From contig JAJDCO010000128.1 in assembly GCA_029260795.1 (NCBI GenBank), positions 62,001 to 126,000 of the forward strand: DNA of 64,000 nt, in the 5' to 3' direction. This document shows, one piece after another, positions 48,982 to 57,809 of this stretch; the stretch's first letter is position 1; every line of letters begins with the position of its first letter. A program made the position numbers and the translations under genes. The stretch is from Planctomycetota bacterium (GTDB lineage Bacteria > Planctomycetota > OFTM77). Under the pieces are notes generated by a model, which saw only the letters and a list, made by a program, of their open reading frames with translations, did no database searches and was not told the DNA's origin.

Positions 48982-49968
48982 ATGAAGACGCGTCCCCTCG
49001 GTCGAACCGGCCTGGAAGTTAGCGAGATCGGCTTTGGTGCTTGGAGCCTCGGCGGTGGCTGGGGTCCGCAGGACGATGCGGCCGGCATCGCCTCGCTCGA
49101 GCTCGCCTTTGAGCTGGGCGTCAACTTCTTCGATACGGCCTACGTGTACGGCGACGGTCACAGCGAACGGCTGATCGGTCAGGCGCTCGGCGATCGTCGC
49201 GATCAGATCATCATCGCGTCGAAGATCCCGCCCAAGACCTTCGCCTGGACGAAGGTCGACGAGTGCTCGTGCCGCGAGGTCTTTCCGGCCGACTGGATCG
49301 TCGAATGTACAGAGCGCTCCTTGAAGCACCTCGGCACCGACTACCTGGACCTGCAGCAGCTGCATGCCTGGTCCGACTCGTTCGTAGACGAGGACGAGTG
49401 GTACCAGGCACTGACGCGCCTTCAAGAGCAAGGCAAGGTTCGCCACTTCGGCGTCTCGGCCAACGACTGGAATCCGTACCACACCGTGCGCCTCGCACAA
49501 TCCGGACGCGCGGCCTCGATTCAGGTCATCTACAACCTGTTCGAGCAGCGCCCGACCGAGCTGCTGCTCCCCGCGGCCGTGAAGGACGGAGTCGGCATCA
49601 TTGCGCGAGTGCCCTTCGAAGAGGGCCTCTTGACGGGCAAGTTCCGACCCGGTCATCGATTCGCCGAGAACGACTGGCGCAGGGACTGGATGACCGAGGA
49701 GCGCCTCCGGGAGGCAGAGTCGCACGTGGAGGCCCTCGAGGCGGAGCTCGACGAGTCGACGCACGACCTCGCCTCGCTGTCGCTCAAGTTCGTCTTGGGA
49801 CATCCGGCCATCAGCACCGTCATCCCCGGCATGCGAACGCCCGAGCACGTCCGGGCGAACTGCGCCGTCAGCGACCAGCCGCCGCTGCCGGCGGATCGGC
49901 TCGCCCGCATGGCCAAGCACAAGTGGTATCACGGCTGGCCATACCCGTTCGAGATCGCGAAAGACTGA
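48982..49968 (+). CDS. Aldo/keto reductase
   Basis: 328 residues. The catalytic tetrad is complete: Asp51 and Tyr56 in FFDTAYVYGDGHSE, Lys81 in IIIASK, His128 in LQQLHAW. NADPH-binding features near the C-terminus are FVLGHPAISTVIPGMRTPEHVRAN. A ggaggtgcc ribosome site precedes the ATG. Likely a cytoplasmic NADPH-dependent carbonyl or sugar reductase. The mutarotase-like gene follows 41 bases later on the same strand, suggesting a small carbohydrate-processing operon. Confidence 0.93.
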   Translation: MKTRPLGRTGLEVSEIGFGAWSLGGGWGPQDDAAGIASLELAFELGVNFFDTAYVYGDGHSERLIGQALGDRRDQIIIASKIPPKTFAWTKVDECSCREVFPADWIVECTERSLKHLGTDYLDLQQLHAWSDSFVDEDEWYQALTRLQEQGKVRHFGVSANDWNPYHTVRLAQSGRAASIQVIYNLFEQRPTELLLPAAVKDGVGIIARVPFEEGLLTGKFRPGHRFAENDWRRDWMTEERLREAESHVEALEAELDESTHDLASLSLKFVLGHPAISTVIPGMRTPEHVRANCAVSDQPPLPADRLARMAKHKWYHGWPYPFEIAKD

Positions 49969-50009
49969 GTCACAGACGTCAGGTCGAGTGAAGCCGGAGG
50001 AGCCTCTTG

Positions 50010-50933
50010 ATGGAGCGTGTCGCCTACGGGGGCTGGGAGAAGTGTGCCCGGCTCGCCAACGAGTCGTGTGAGCTGATCGTGACGACGGACATCGGACCGC
50101 GCATCATCCGCTACGGAAAGCCGGGCGGCGGCAACCTCCTCAAGGAGTACGAGGCCGAGCTGGGCAAGACCGGTGGCTACGATTGGCGCATCTATGGCGG
50201 CCATCGGCTCTGGCACGCACCCGAGCATCGTCCCCGGACCTATCATCCCGACAACTTCCCGATCCAGCACGACTGGGACGGGACGACCTTCACCGTTCGT
50301 CAGCCCGTCGAGGCCACCACCGGCATCGCCAAGTCGATGCACATTCGCCTCGACCCCCGCTCGAGCCACGTCACGATCGATCACGTCCTGACCAACCATG
50401 GTCCCTGGGACCTGACCCTGGCCGCTTGGGCCGTGACCGTCATGGCACCCGGCGGGCGCGGCCTCTTCCCCCAGGAGCCCTACCGCTCGCACGCGGACGA
50501 GGTGCTGCCGGCTCGCCCCTTGGTACTCTGGCCGTACACCGACATGTCGGACGCACGCTGGACCTGGGGCCGACGTTTCACTCAGCTCCGTCAGGACTCC
50601 CGGTACTCCGCGCCCCAGAAGATCGGGCTCCGGATCACTCTCGGGTGGGCGGCCTACCAGCTCGGCGAGCAGGTGTTCCTCAAGCACTTCCCGTTCGTCG
50701 AAGGCGAAGAGCATGCGGATTTCGGCTGCAACTTCGAGACGTTCACGAACGGTGACATGCTCGAGCTCGAGTCGCTCAGCCCACTGACGTCGCTCGCCGC
50801 TGGTGGCGGGCACGTGCATCACACCGAGCACTGGTTCTTACACGATGCCGTGGTTCCCGAAGACGACGATGGAGTCCACGGCGCGTTGATGACGCTGGTG
50901 GAGTCCGATCAGTCGGAGATGAAAGCGGTCTAG
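50010..50933 (+). CDS. Galactose-mutarotase-like beta-sandwich protein (DUF4380-like)
   Basis: 307 residues from the ATG at 50010, with ggagg ten bases upstream. The early strands (CELIVTTDIGPRIIRYGKPGGGNLLKEY) and GGHRLWHAPEHRPRTYHPDN match the entry of aldose-1-epimerase-type folds, where a similar GGHRLW patch is common in DUF4380. Later patches: VTIDHVLTNHGPWDLTLAAWAVTVMAPGG and HHTEHWFLH. No signal peptide. The strict catalytic residues of true mutarotases are not obvious, so the function is inferred only as sugar binding or epimerase-like. It pairs with the aldo/keto reductase 41 bases upstream. Confidence 0.72.
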   Translation: MERVAYGGWEKCARLANESCELIVTTDIGPRIIRYGKPGGGNLLKEYEAELGKTGGYDWRIYGGHRLWHAPEHRPRTYHPDNFPIQHDWDGTTFTVRQPVEATTGIAKSMHIRLDPRSSHVTIDHVLTNHGPWDLTLAAWAVTVMAPGGRGLFPQEPYRSHADEVLPARPLVLWPYTDMSDARWTWGRRFTQLRQDSRYSAPQKIGLRITLGWAAYQLGEQVFLKHFPFVEGEEHADFGCNFETFTNGDMLELESLSPLTSLAAGGGHVHHTEHWFLHDAVVPEDDDGVHGALMTLVESDQSEMKAV

Positions 50934-51500
50934 GAATGCCGGCTCTCCGACGAGCCGAAGCGGAGGGCGGACTTCACCCGAGCGTTGCAGGCGAGGTGCT
51001 ATCAGACCAGCCCTTCGGAGGCCCGAATTCACTCGGGTGTGAGGTCGCGCGCCTGGAATCGGTTCGATCAGTCGGCGACCCGGCGTGAGCCCCACCCGGA
51101 GAGGTTGACCGCCGTCTTCGCAGCAACCAACAGAGACGCGAACGGAGTCCTTCCCGTCGCTCGGTCTCTGTCGTCGCGCAACGTCGGGCCGGGACGCCTT
51201 GGGACGACCAAGCTGAGAGAGCGGTCACCTCTCAGGGCGTTTTCAGTCCGCTTTGCGAGAACCCGAGCTCGCCTCCGAAATCTACGCGTCCACCCCACGC
51301 TTCTCGACCTTGATGAGAACTGCGGCCGCGCTCAACTGGTGCCCGCTTCTTGGTCGATCTCTCCAATCGACCGTCGTGACTCGACTGCGAGCCGACGTCG
51401 ATAAAAGCCGACAACACACGATCCACCGGTCCTGTCCCGTCGAGCCGCGGCGTGCACCGCGCAGTCGGGATCGTTCCGTCTCCGCCTGGAATACCAACCA
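50934..51500. other. 567-base spacer
   Basis: Lies between the mutarotase-like gene and the beta-helix gene, both rightward. It contains dispersed repeat copy D in a stem-loop and a CTGAGAG/CTCTCAG hairpin (51213-51235) followed by ggcgttttc, which may be a terminator. The rest should hold the beta-helix gene promoter. No gene is supported. Confidence 0.5.
51130..51171 (+). repeat. Dispersed repeat core, copy D, inside a stem-loop
   Basis: GAGACGCGAACGGAGTCC at 51133-51150 is identical to copies A and C. Its flanks form a stem: ACAGAGAC (51130-51137) pairs with GTCTCTGT (51164-51171), and the inner GCGAACGG can pair with CCGTCGC with one bulge. This is the best-folded copy and suggests the element is a stem-loop repeat of about 42 bases. 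Confidence 0.75.
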
Positions 51501-53093
51501 ATGACTCGGTCGAGCCTCTCGATCCGTCTCGCTGTCCTACTGCTGCTGATCTCCACCTCGCCGCTGACCGCGTACGCCGAGGACATCTATGTCCGCGCCG
51601 GCGCCGAGAAGGGCAAGGGAACCCGTGAACGTCCCTATCGCGGCATCTACAAGGCGCTCGACCGAGCTCGACCCGGCGATGTGATCCACGTCGCGGCCGG
51701 TGACTACTCGGGCAAGCTCGGTGCCGGATTCCTCAACATTCGGACCCGGAACCTCACGTTGCGAGGTGGTTACACGTCGGACTTTGCGGAGCGTCAGCCG
51801 TTCGCGAACCCGACTCGGATCTTCCGCGACCCGGCCGCCCAATCCGACTCCTTCGACAACGGTCTCATTCACACCGAAGGCGACGTCAGCGGCTTGGTGA
51901 TCGACGGCTTCGTTCTCGACGCGACCGGGCGCAACGTCTACGAATCGGATGGCGACCTCGACATCGCGCTGAGCATGACCAAGCCTCCGATCACGCTCGA
52001 TCAGGCGGACTGCCACCTGCGTTACTGCATCGTGCTGAACACCGCGGGTCCGGCGGTTCGGGTCAGCGGACCGAACGCGAGTGTCGAGCACTGCCTGATC
52101 GTGAACGCCGTCCAGACCGGCATCGATGTCCACGGTCGACACGCCGCCGAAGCGGTCGCCAGCGATACGCCGATCCTGATTCGCCACAACACGATTCTCT
52201 TCACTTGGAAGTGGAGAGGTACGGGTGGCGCGGCGCTCACGATCGGAAGCTACTGCTCCGTTCTGGCGGAGAGCAACCTGTTCGGCTTTCAGCAGGGCGT
52301 CGCGATCTCGAACGTCCGCAACTTCGACGGACCGGTCTCGCACCAACTGCTCGACAACGCCTTCTTCCAGAACCGCGATGGTCTGTACGCGTTCTTCTCA
52401 CGGGCCCACAACCAGAACCTGACGATCGAGTCGCCGACCGAGCTCGAGGAGGCCGACCTGGCGCAAGCGGATGGCAATCGACTGCTCGATCCGCTGCTTC
52501 GCCAGCCGGCCGGTTGGTTCGAGCAATTCATCGCGGCCACGACGGCCGAGGGCACCGGGCGACTCCACGTCGATGGACTCCGGCAGCTGCGCGAGCGGAT
52601 CGGTCTCCCGATCGACGGCGAGCCCGACGTCCGACGCTCGTTTGCTCCGGCCTTTCCCTTGGCACACGTGCTGAACGGCGACCTGTGGCGGCGGAACGAG
52701 TCAGAGATGGACGGCCCCGGGCCGCAGATCGTCAGCATTCTGCCAATCCGACACCCGGACGAAGGCCAGTCCGCCGCCCTGCTGTCGGTGGACGAGGTGC
52801 TCGCGGACCCTCGTCGGCACCTGGATCGCCCGCTTCGAATCGAAGCGAGAATCACGTCCGGAAGCGCCGGTGAATCGATCCACACGGCCCGGCGCGTCGT
52901 CTTACTCCAGGACGTCACCGGAGAGGGCTCGCTGACAGGCTTTGCGTTGCTGGGTACGCCCACCGCCGGAGAGATCGACCAGAAGCTGGGTCGATCCGCT
53001 TCGAGCGAGCATTCGATTCGGCGAGCGATCCACGGCGTGCTTCACCAGGAAGACGACCGCTGGGTCTTCGAGATCACCGCCCTGGGCAAGTGA
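51501..53093 (+). CDS. Exported right-handed parallel beta-helix protein
   Basis: 530 residues with a signal peptide cleaved after AYA (AVLLLLISTSPLTAYA). The start, EDIYVRAGAEKGKGTRERPYRGIYKALDRARPGDVIHVAAGDY, is the DUF1565-type opening common to parallel beta-helix proteins (polysaccharide lyase and pectate-lyase-like folds). Helix coils follow: GLVIDGFVLDATG, HLRYCIVLNTAGPAVRVSG, SVEHCLIVNAVQTGIDVHG. The last 130 residues look like a separate OB-like domain (DEVLADPRRHLDRPLRIEARITSGSAGESIHTARRVVLLQDVTGEGSLTGFALLG). Function may be carbohydrate binding or cleavage; catalytic residues cannot be assigned. Confidence 0.82.
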   Translation: MTRSSLSIRLAVLLLLISTSPLTAYAEDIYVRAGAEKGKGTRERPYRGIYKALDRARPGDVIHVAAGDYSGKLGAGFLNIRTRNLTLRGGYTSDFAERQPFANPTRIFRDPAAQSDSFDNGLIHTEGDVSGLVIDGFVLDATGRNVYESDGDLDIALSMTKPPITLDQADCHLRYCIVLNTAGPAVRVSGPNASVEHCLIVNAVQTGIDVHGRHAAEAVASDTPILIRHNTILFTWKWRGTGGAALTIGSYCSVLAESNLFGFQQGVAISNVRNFDGPVSHQLLDNAFFQNRDGLYAFFSRAHNQNLTIESPTELEEADLAQADGNRLLDPLLRQPAGWFEQFIAATTAEGTGRLHVDGLRQLRERIGLPIDGEPDVRRSFAPAFPLAHVLNGDLWRRNESEMDGPGPQIVSILPIRHPDEGQSAALLSVDEVLADPRRHLDRPLRIEARITSGSAGESIHTARRVVLLQDVTGEGSLTGFALLGTPTAGEIDQKLGRSASSEHSIRRAIHGVLHQEDDRWVFEITALGK

Positions 53094-53136
53094 TCCCGTC
53101 GGTCTCGCCCCGATCGACTGCGGCTGGGTCGGACAC

Positions 53137-53697
53137 TCAGCGACCGGGCGAAACCTCGTCGCCGACGACCGCGGTGACGGGCAGCTCGGGCTTCGAAGGC
53201 TCGGCGAGTGAATCACCGACGCTCCTGCGAGCCACCGGGCTCTCGGTCGACTGGGAGTCCGACGTCGCTCGATGCTCGGGGACGGCCACGGCGGCTCGAG
53301 GCCCCTCGCCACCGACTTCACCGGGCTCGACCGGGCTCGCCGGAGGATCCGCCTCGGCGGGTCCTCCGAGGTTCGCCGCCAGTATCCAGCCCGCTCCCAG
53401 CAGGACGGCGGCGACGAGCAACCCGATGAAGTCTCGGCGCCAGCGGATGCCGCCGGTCGGCCGAGGAGGGTCACGGCGGGCCGCCAGGCCTGCAATGACA
53501 CCCGGCAGGACGTTGGGGGCGGGCACCTTCGGGACGTCCCGCAGCCAGTCGATCAGGAGCTCGCACTCACGGGCGAAGTCCTGACACTCTTGGCAGTCTC
53601 TCAGGTGTGCTTGGACGCTCGCCAACTGACCCCAATCGAGGCGATCGTCGAGCTTGTCGCTCAGCTTGGACCGGATTTCCCGGCATTTCAGTGACAT
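53137..53697 (-). CDS. Zinc-binding anti-sigma factor (zf-HC2)
   Basis: 186 residues. The N-terminal zinc domain has Cys5 and HLRDCQEC (His31, Cys35, Cys38), the H-x3-C-x2-C pattern of zf-HC2 anti-sigma domains. One membrane helix (FIGLLVAAVLLGAGWILAANL) is near 90-110. The periplasmic tail is Pro/Glu/Ser rich without a clear sensor domain. It begins 30 bases after the ECF sigma stop and is therefore its probable partner, keeping sigma inactive at the membrane. Convergent with the beta-helix gene. Confidence 0.9.
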   Translation of the reverse strand: MSLKCREIRSKLSDKLDDRLDWGQLASVQAHLRDCQECQDFARECELLIDWLRDVPKVPAPNVLPGVIAGLAARRDPPRPTGGIRWRRDFIGLLVAAVLLGAGWILAANLGGPAEADPPASPVEPGEVGGEGPRAAVAVPEHRATSDSQSTESPVARRSVGDSLAEPSKPELPVTAVVGDEVSPGR

Positions 53698-53727
53698 TGT
53701 CGTTCAGCTCCTCACTCGGCGGCGAAG

Positions 53728-54330
53728 CTACTCCCCAGTTCCCAGGCGAAGGCGCAGTCTCTCCCGGAGCACGTTGCGCGCTCGATGGAGTCTCGATCGA
53801 ACGGTTCCGATCGGGATGTCCAAGGTCGCGGCCACCTCCTCGTAGGACATGCCCTCCATCTCCCGCAGCACGGTCACCTGCTTGAGGTCGTCGTCGAGGC
53901 CGGCGACGACGCGGCGCACCAGATCACGGCGCTCGACGGCTTCGACCTCTTCGTCCGGACCGTCGCGCTCACTGGAGAGCTCGGCCGCTCGTCCCACGTC
54001 TTCCTGCCCGCCTCGGAGATCGAAGAGCGACAAGAAGGTCGGCTTGCGCCGCGCGCGGTCTCGTCGGTACTCGGCACGACACAAGTTCAAGGTGATGCGA
54101 TAGAGCCACGTGTAGAAAGAGGACTCCCCTCGGAAGGTGGGCAGACGCTGGAAGGCCTGGATGAAGGCCTCCTGGGTCACGTCCCGAGCCCGCTCGGGGT
54201 CGTTCAGCATTCGGTAGGCCAGGTTGTAGATTCGACCTTGGTGTAGAAGGACGAGTTGCTCGAACGGGTGCTTCCCCGGTCGCTGGCTCGCGTCGGGTAC
54301 GCGAACCCTCTCCTTGGGAACGGTCGACAT
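53728..54330 (-). CDS. RpoE-type ECF sigma factor
   Basis: 200 residues with complete regions. Region 2: ARDVTQEAFIQAFQRLPTF and SSFYTWLYRITLNLCRAEYRR. Region 4: LDDDLKQVTVLREMEGMSYEEVAATLDIPIGTVRSRLHRARNVLRERL. A 50-residue acidic linker (GQEDVGRAAELSSERDGPDEEVEAVERRD) separates them. Paired with the zf-HC2 anti-sigma gene directly downstream, the classic RpoE-RseA-type arrangement. Autoregulated promoter expected in the 540-base spacer upstream. It is best preserved among the three sigma genes in the window. Confidence 0.95.
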   Translation of the reverse strand: MSTVPKERVRVPDASQRPGKHPFEQLVLLHQGRIYNLAYRMLNDPERARDVTQEAFIQAFQRLPTFRGESSFYTWLYRITLNLCRAEYRRDRARRKPTFLSLFDLRGGQEDVGRAAELSSERDGPDEEVEAVERRDLVRRVVAGLDDDLKQVTVLREMEGMSYEEVAATLDIPIGTVRSRLHRARNVLRERLRLRLGTGE

Positions 54331-54868
54331 CGATGAGACTCCCTGCCTCGATGAGTTGGGCGAGTTCGAACCAGGTTTTGACGTTTCGCACGCCGAGTTG
54401 GATGGGCGCGGAGTGCGCCGAGTTCTAACCGATCCAAGTCTCTGTTCCAGGGCCCGAATCGGGAGCGCTACGGACCAGCCGACTCAACCGCATGACTTGA
54501 AGTCGTTAATGACGGCCCTTCAGCCAGACCCGGCAGAGCTGCCTCTCGAAGAATCGAGAAATCGTCTCGCCCCAACGCCGCCTCCCTCCCTTTACCGGCA
54601 AAAGGAAGCAAACCCACGTTTGAAGAAATGAGGCCCCCTCCCAGGCGCGAGTCAAATGCGCGGGTCGAAAAAACTCGTGCTCCAAGCCGTTGTCGGCCCG
54701 CGACTCACGACGGTGCCGTCAGGACTTCCCGGATGAGCAGAACTCCGATGGCATGACGACCAACCAATCGCGTCATGAGTCGACCGCGACGGGCTCTTCC
54801 CCAGACTGGCCCGCCGCCTCCGAGCCTCGGAGATGCCTCCGAGCCTGACTCCCAAGAAGGAATGAACC
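54331..54868. promoter_or_regulatory. 538-base divergent spacer
   Basis: Separates the leftward sigma operon from the rightward small exported protein. It should carry both promoters. It is less GC-rich around 54480-54630 (cgttaatgacgg, aaaggaagcaaacccacgtttgaagaaatg). No gene or clear consensus promoter was found. Confidence 0.4.
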
Positions 54869-55300
54869 GTGAAAGCCATCATCACTTTCCTCGCCATCGC
54901 CATGGCCCTCTCCGGCGCCCACCTCGCCGCCCAGAAGGCGGCGGCCGTTCAAGATGCGGAAGCGGCCCTCCCGGGTCGAGCTGTCTCGATGACCGGTGAG
55001 CTCGTGAGCCTGCGTGACCATCTCTTCGGAAAGCCGGAAAGCTCGAAGGGAAGCAATGAGAACGTGGTGCGCGCCGATACGAGCGCCTTGAAGCGCGTGA
55101 GCGAGACCTTCGCCTTGGTCTCCTCCGGAAAGATCCACGTCCTCTTGTTCGACGCGGAGGCGCCGGCCCTGACGGCCGCCAAGCTGTCGCATTCGCTGAA
55201 GCAGGAGGACGCCCCGTCCGTGAAGGTCGAGGGACGACACATCGAGAAGAATGGTGTGAGCGTCCTCCTCGTCAAGTCGATCGGCGAGGACGCTCGCTGA
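54869..55300 (+). CDS. Small exported protein of unknown function, GTG start
   Basis: 143 residues starting with the GTG at 54869, preceded by aagaagga. Signal peptide (AIITFLAIAMALSGAHLAAQ). The mature part, about 120 residues, resembles a single-strand-binding or OB-like small domain: PGRAVSMTGELVSLRDHLFGK, then TFALVSSGKIHVLLFDAEAPALTAAKL and VKVEGRHIEKNGVSVLLVKSIG. The pattern (metabolic-product label, bleeding into VxGxxxxxxGxxxLxVxxI) recalls exported planctomycete proteins that carry such a fold after a signal peptide, but no named family is claimed. Followed by two hairpins, the second a good terminator. Confidence 0.78.
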   Translation: MKAIITFLAIAMALSGAHLAAQKAAAVQDAEAALPGRAVSMTGELVSLRDHLFGKPESSKGSNENVVRADTSALKRVSETFALVSSGKIHVLLFDAEAPALTAAKLSHSLKQEDAPSVKVEGRHIEKNGVSVLLVKSIGEDAR

Positions 55301-55445
55301 GAATCGTCGGAGGTCGATCCGCGCGGCTCAGCCCCCACGAGGATCCATGCCCGGTCTCCTCAGGCGCGGATCGGCCTCGGACGACTTCGATAGACTCAAG
55401 ACACCACTGAGACCTGAAACCTGATTGTCGCTCTCCCCGGGCGAC

Positions 55446-55467
55446 GACCCCCACTCCCCTGGGGGTC
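55446..55467. terminator. Short GC-rich stem-loop
   Basis: GACCCCCA (55446-55453) pairs with TGGGGGTC (55460-55467) around six bases. It precedes the better terminator at 55499 and may be part of a tandem terminator. Confidence 0.45.
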
Positions 55468-55498
55468 ACTCCTGCCTTCCAAGTGCTTCTCTCTGCAC

Positions 55499-55543
55499 GG
55501 ACGGGTGCTGCTTCGCCAGGGCGGCACCCGTCCCTTTTCTTTT
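55499..55543 (+). terminator. Intrinsic terminator with T-run
   Basis: GGACGGGTGC (55499-55508) pairs perfectly with GCACCCGTCC (55524-55533), followed directly by CTTTTCTTTT. This is the only textbook intrinsic terminator in the window. It acts rightward, ending the transcript of the small exported protein at 54869. Confidence 0.88.
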
Positions 55544-55575
55544 GGTTCGGGACTGCTGCCTGAGCGCCCGAGCGG

Positions 55576-57078
55576 TCAAGCTCTGGTGCGACTCCAGCTC
55601 TCGGCCTGCTCGTTGGCCAGCCCTTCGTCACGGAGCTTGTGCAGGCCCGCCAGGAGCGAGCGGCCGGCGAGGGCGTACAGCCGGGGATCGATGTCGGTGT
55701 AGACATCGCTGACGAGGGACGCGATCGATCGGGGCTCGGTTCCCAACGCGGCGAGCAACGATGCCTCGCGTTCGGCCCGGTGAGCCAGGTACGTTCGGAT
55801 CAGCTCGTGACCGTCACGATGCGCCGGACCGTGCGCGGGATGCACGACGCCCAAGGGCTCCTCGAGCAACCGCGACAAGCTCCCGAGATAAGTCGCCAAG
55901 TGCCCCTCCGGAGGGTCGATGACGATCGTGGACACGGTCGACATCATGTCCCCGACCACGGCGGCTCGATACCGACTCTCCACGAAGCAGAGGTGGCCTC
56001 GGTCGTGTCCGGGTGTGTGGATCGCCTTCAGCTTCCAGTCCGGCGAGCCATCCGGGGCTTTCCCGAGATCGAGCACCGCACCGTCTTCGATCGGCCGCAT
56101 CGTCGCCACCGGCTCGGGCAATCGTTCGAGCGTGAGCGGATGGGCCAGCACGGGCAGCGAGTAGCGTCGGCTCACGGCAGCGACGGCACCGACGTGATCG
56201 GGATGATGATGGGTGACGAGCACACTCTCGAATCGCGCCCCACGGGCGATCTCGGCGTCCATCTTCTCGAAGAGGCGCTCCTGCTCCCCGACCTCGTAGG
56301 TTGCCGGATCGACGACGCACTGGCGCTCGTCGCCGATGAGGAAGCAGTTGGTCGTGGTGGCGGGCGGCAGCGTGGGAGTCGCGAGGGGTGCCATGAAGAT
56401 ACCGGGCACGAAGCGGACGGGATGGAGTCGACCGGCGGCCATGGCCCGGGTCTCGCGCTCGACGGTCGCGGCGAACTTTGACTCTTCACAGCTCTCGAGC
56501 AGCTCCAAGAGGAAGAGCACCGGTGGCGCGATCAACCGCTCACCCGCTCGCCAGCTTCGGAGTGCCTCCGCCGGTCGAACGAACTCGCCGCGAACGAGCT
56601 CCCCTTCCCAGACCTCGAGCCGAGCCTCTTCGGGGACCTCGACCTGCAGGAACTGCGTCGCATATCGCACCGGGGCGAAAGGCGGCGTCGTCATCGAGCA
56701 GAGTGGCCGGACGATCTCGAGCTCGTCCGCGCTCGCGGTCGCGATAGCTCGCTGCCAGGTCGCCTTCGCTTCGGCGCTGGGTCGACGGGCCGAGAGGTCC
56801 TGCCTCAAACCGTGCCGCACTTCCTCCGACCAGCCCGATCCGATGGAGCCCAGCAGCAGACCGGTCTCCTCGAAGAGCTCCCGAAGGCCGCAACGCCGAA
56901 GAGCCCAGGCTTCGTCCTCGTCGGGAGAGTGCCAGTCTCCCTCATCGAGCACACCGCCCGGGAAGGCCCAGTAGCCTCCGAAGAATCGCAGCTCGGGTGC
57001 CCGCTCGACCAGAAAGACCTCGCGGGCTTCCGAGTGGCACCGGGTCAGAAGGAGTGAGGTCGCCGTTCTCCGTGCCAT
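55576..57078 (-). CDS. Nudix hydrolase fused to metallo-beta-lactamase-fold hydrolase
   Basis: 500 residues from the ATG at 57078; longer starts would overlap the DUF488 gene. Residues 1-230 are a Nudix domain: FFGGYWAFPGGVLDEGD and, after a loop, RRCGLRELFEETGLLLG, so the Nudix box is present with an insertion. Residues about 260-445 are a metallo-beta-lactamase domain with THHHPDHVGA, IHTPGHDRGHLCF and VVGDMMS. The C-terminus has a winged-helix-like tail (DIDPRLYALAGRSLLAGLHKLRDEGLA), as in LACTB2-type enzymes. Known: separate Nudix and LACTB2-type genes are often neighbours; the fusion suggests CoA-diphosphate or nucleotide clean-up followed by thioester or RNA hydrolysis (inference). Confidence 0.88.
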   Translation of the reverse strand: MARRTATSLLLTRCHSEAREVFLVERAPELRFFGGYWAFPGGVLDEGDWHSPDEDEAWALRRCGLRELFEETGLLLGSIGSGWSEEVRHGLRQDLSARRPSAEAKATWQRAIATASADELEIVRPLCSMTTPPFAPVRYATQFLQVEVPEEARLEVWEGELVRGEFVRPAEALRSWRAGERLIAPPVLFLLELLESCEESKFAATVERETRAMAAGRLHPVRFVPGIFMAPLATPTLPPATTTNCFLIGDERQCVVDPATYEVGEQERLFEKMDAEIARGARFESVLVTHHHPDHVGAVAAVSRRYSLPVLAHPLTLERLPEPVATMRPIEDGAVLDLGKAPDGSPDWKLKAIHTPGHDRGHLCFVESRYRAAVVGDMMSTVSTIVIDPPEGHLATYLGSLSRLLEEPLGVVHPAHGPAHRDGHELIRTYLAHRAEREASLLAALGTEPRSIASLVSDVYTDIDPRLYALAGRSLLAGLHKLRDEGLANEQAESWSRTRA

Positions 57079-57181
57079 GAATCGGTCCGATCGAGGGTTT
57101 GCGTCGAAGGAAGCGTGCGCGCCCAGGCGGCCGCCGAACATCGCACGGACTCGGTGGCGTCGCAAGGCCGCCCGATCCGCT

Positions 57182-57739
57182 TCAGAAGAGCTCCGCGGCC
57201 GGTGGAGTCCATCCCTCGTCATAGATCAGGCGCGGGCCCACCAATCGGGCGGCTGGTGAGAGCTCATGAGGCTCGATCTCACCGCCCTTCATCAGGTGCA
57301 CGACCCCAACCTGCATCACCCCCTCCAGGTAGTCGGCGAGAAGGCTGCGATGGCAATGCCGCCAGTCGCGCTCGGCGCACATCACGGCCACGGGCTCGGT
57401 CGTCGACCGCTTCAGCTCCAACAGGACCTCGATCCCGCTCCGAAACTGTCCGGTCTCCATGTGGTCGGCGTACCCTTGGCGCCCGTCGTTGGCGAGCGCG
57501 AGGTGCCGCGAGGCGGACGATCGACTCCGCATGCCGCCGAGCTCTCTCCCGAGCCAGCAGTACCGGATGCCCCACTCCTCCAACGCCGGATCGAGCGACT
57601 CACGATTGAACTGAGGATGCCGCTTGGAACGTGGGTAGGAGCGGACGTCGCACACGACCGCGACGCCGGCCTCGGTCAAGAGATCGCCGAAGCCGCGCAG
57701 GGAATAGTTCGAGTGACCGCAGGTCCAGAGAGAGTCCAT
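57182..57739 (-). CDS. DUF488 family protein
   Basis: 185 residues. Motifs: WTCGHSNYSLRGFGDLL at the start, VCDVRSYPRSKRHPQFNRESL and a C-terminal cluster CAERDWRHCHRSLLADYL, diagnostic of DUF488. The Cys and His pair suggests a metal or redox site, but no biochemical role is established. It lies 103 bases upstream of the Nudix-beta-lactamase gene on the same strand and 70 bases after the CPBP-like gene; a shared transcript is possible. No signal peptide, so cytoplasmic. Confidence 0.9.
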   Translation of the reverse strand: MDSLWTCGHSNYSLRGFGDLLTEAGVAVVCDVRSYPRSKRHPQFNRESLDPALEEWGIRYCWLGRELGGMRSRSSASRHLALANDGRQGYADHMETGQFRSGIEVLLELKRSTTEPVAVMCAERDWRHCHRSLLADYLEGVMQVGVVHLMKGGEIEPHELSPAARLVGPRLIYDEGWTPPAAELF

Positions 57740-57809
57740 GCGCCTAAGCTAGCCGGCCAATCGAGAGGCGTCTGCAGGGGAGCACCCGAAGAATCTCAGT
57801 GAGTCGGTG

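Noticed and set aside
54331..54400. A gttcgaacc string suggesting a tRNA T-arm
   Set aside because: No cloverleaf, anticodon arm or acceptor pairing could be built around it.
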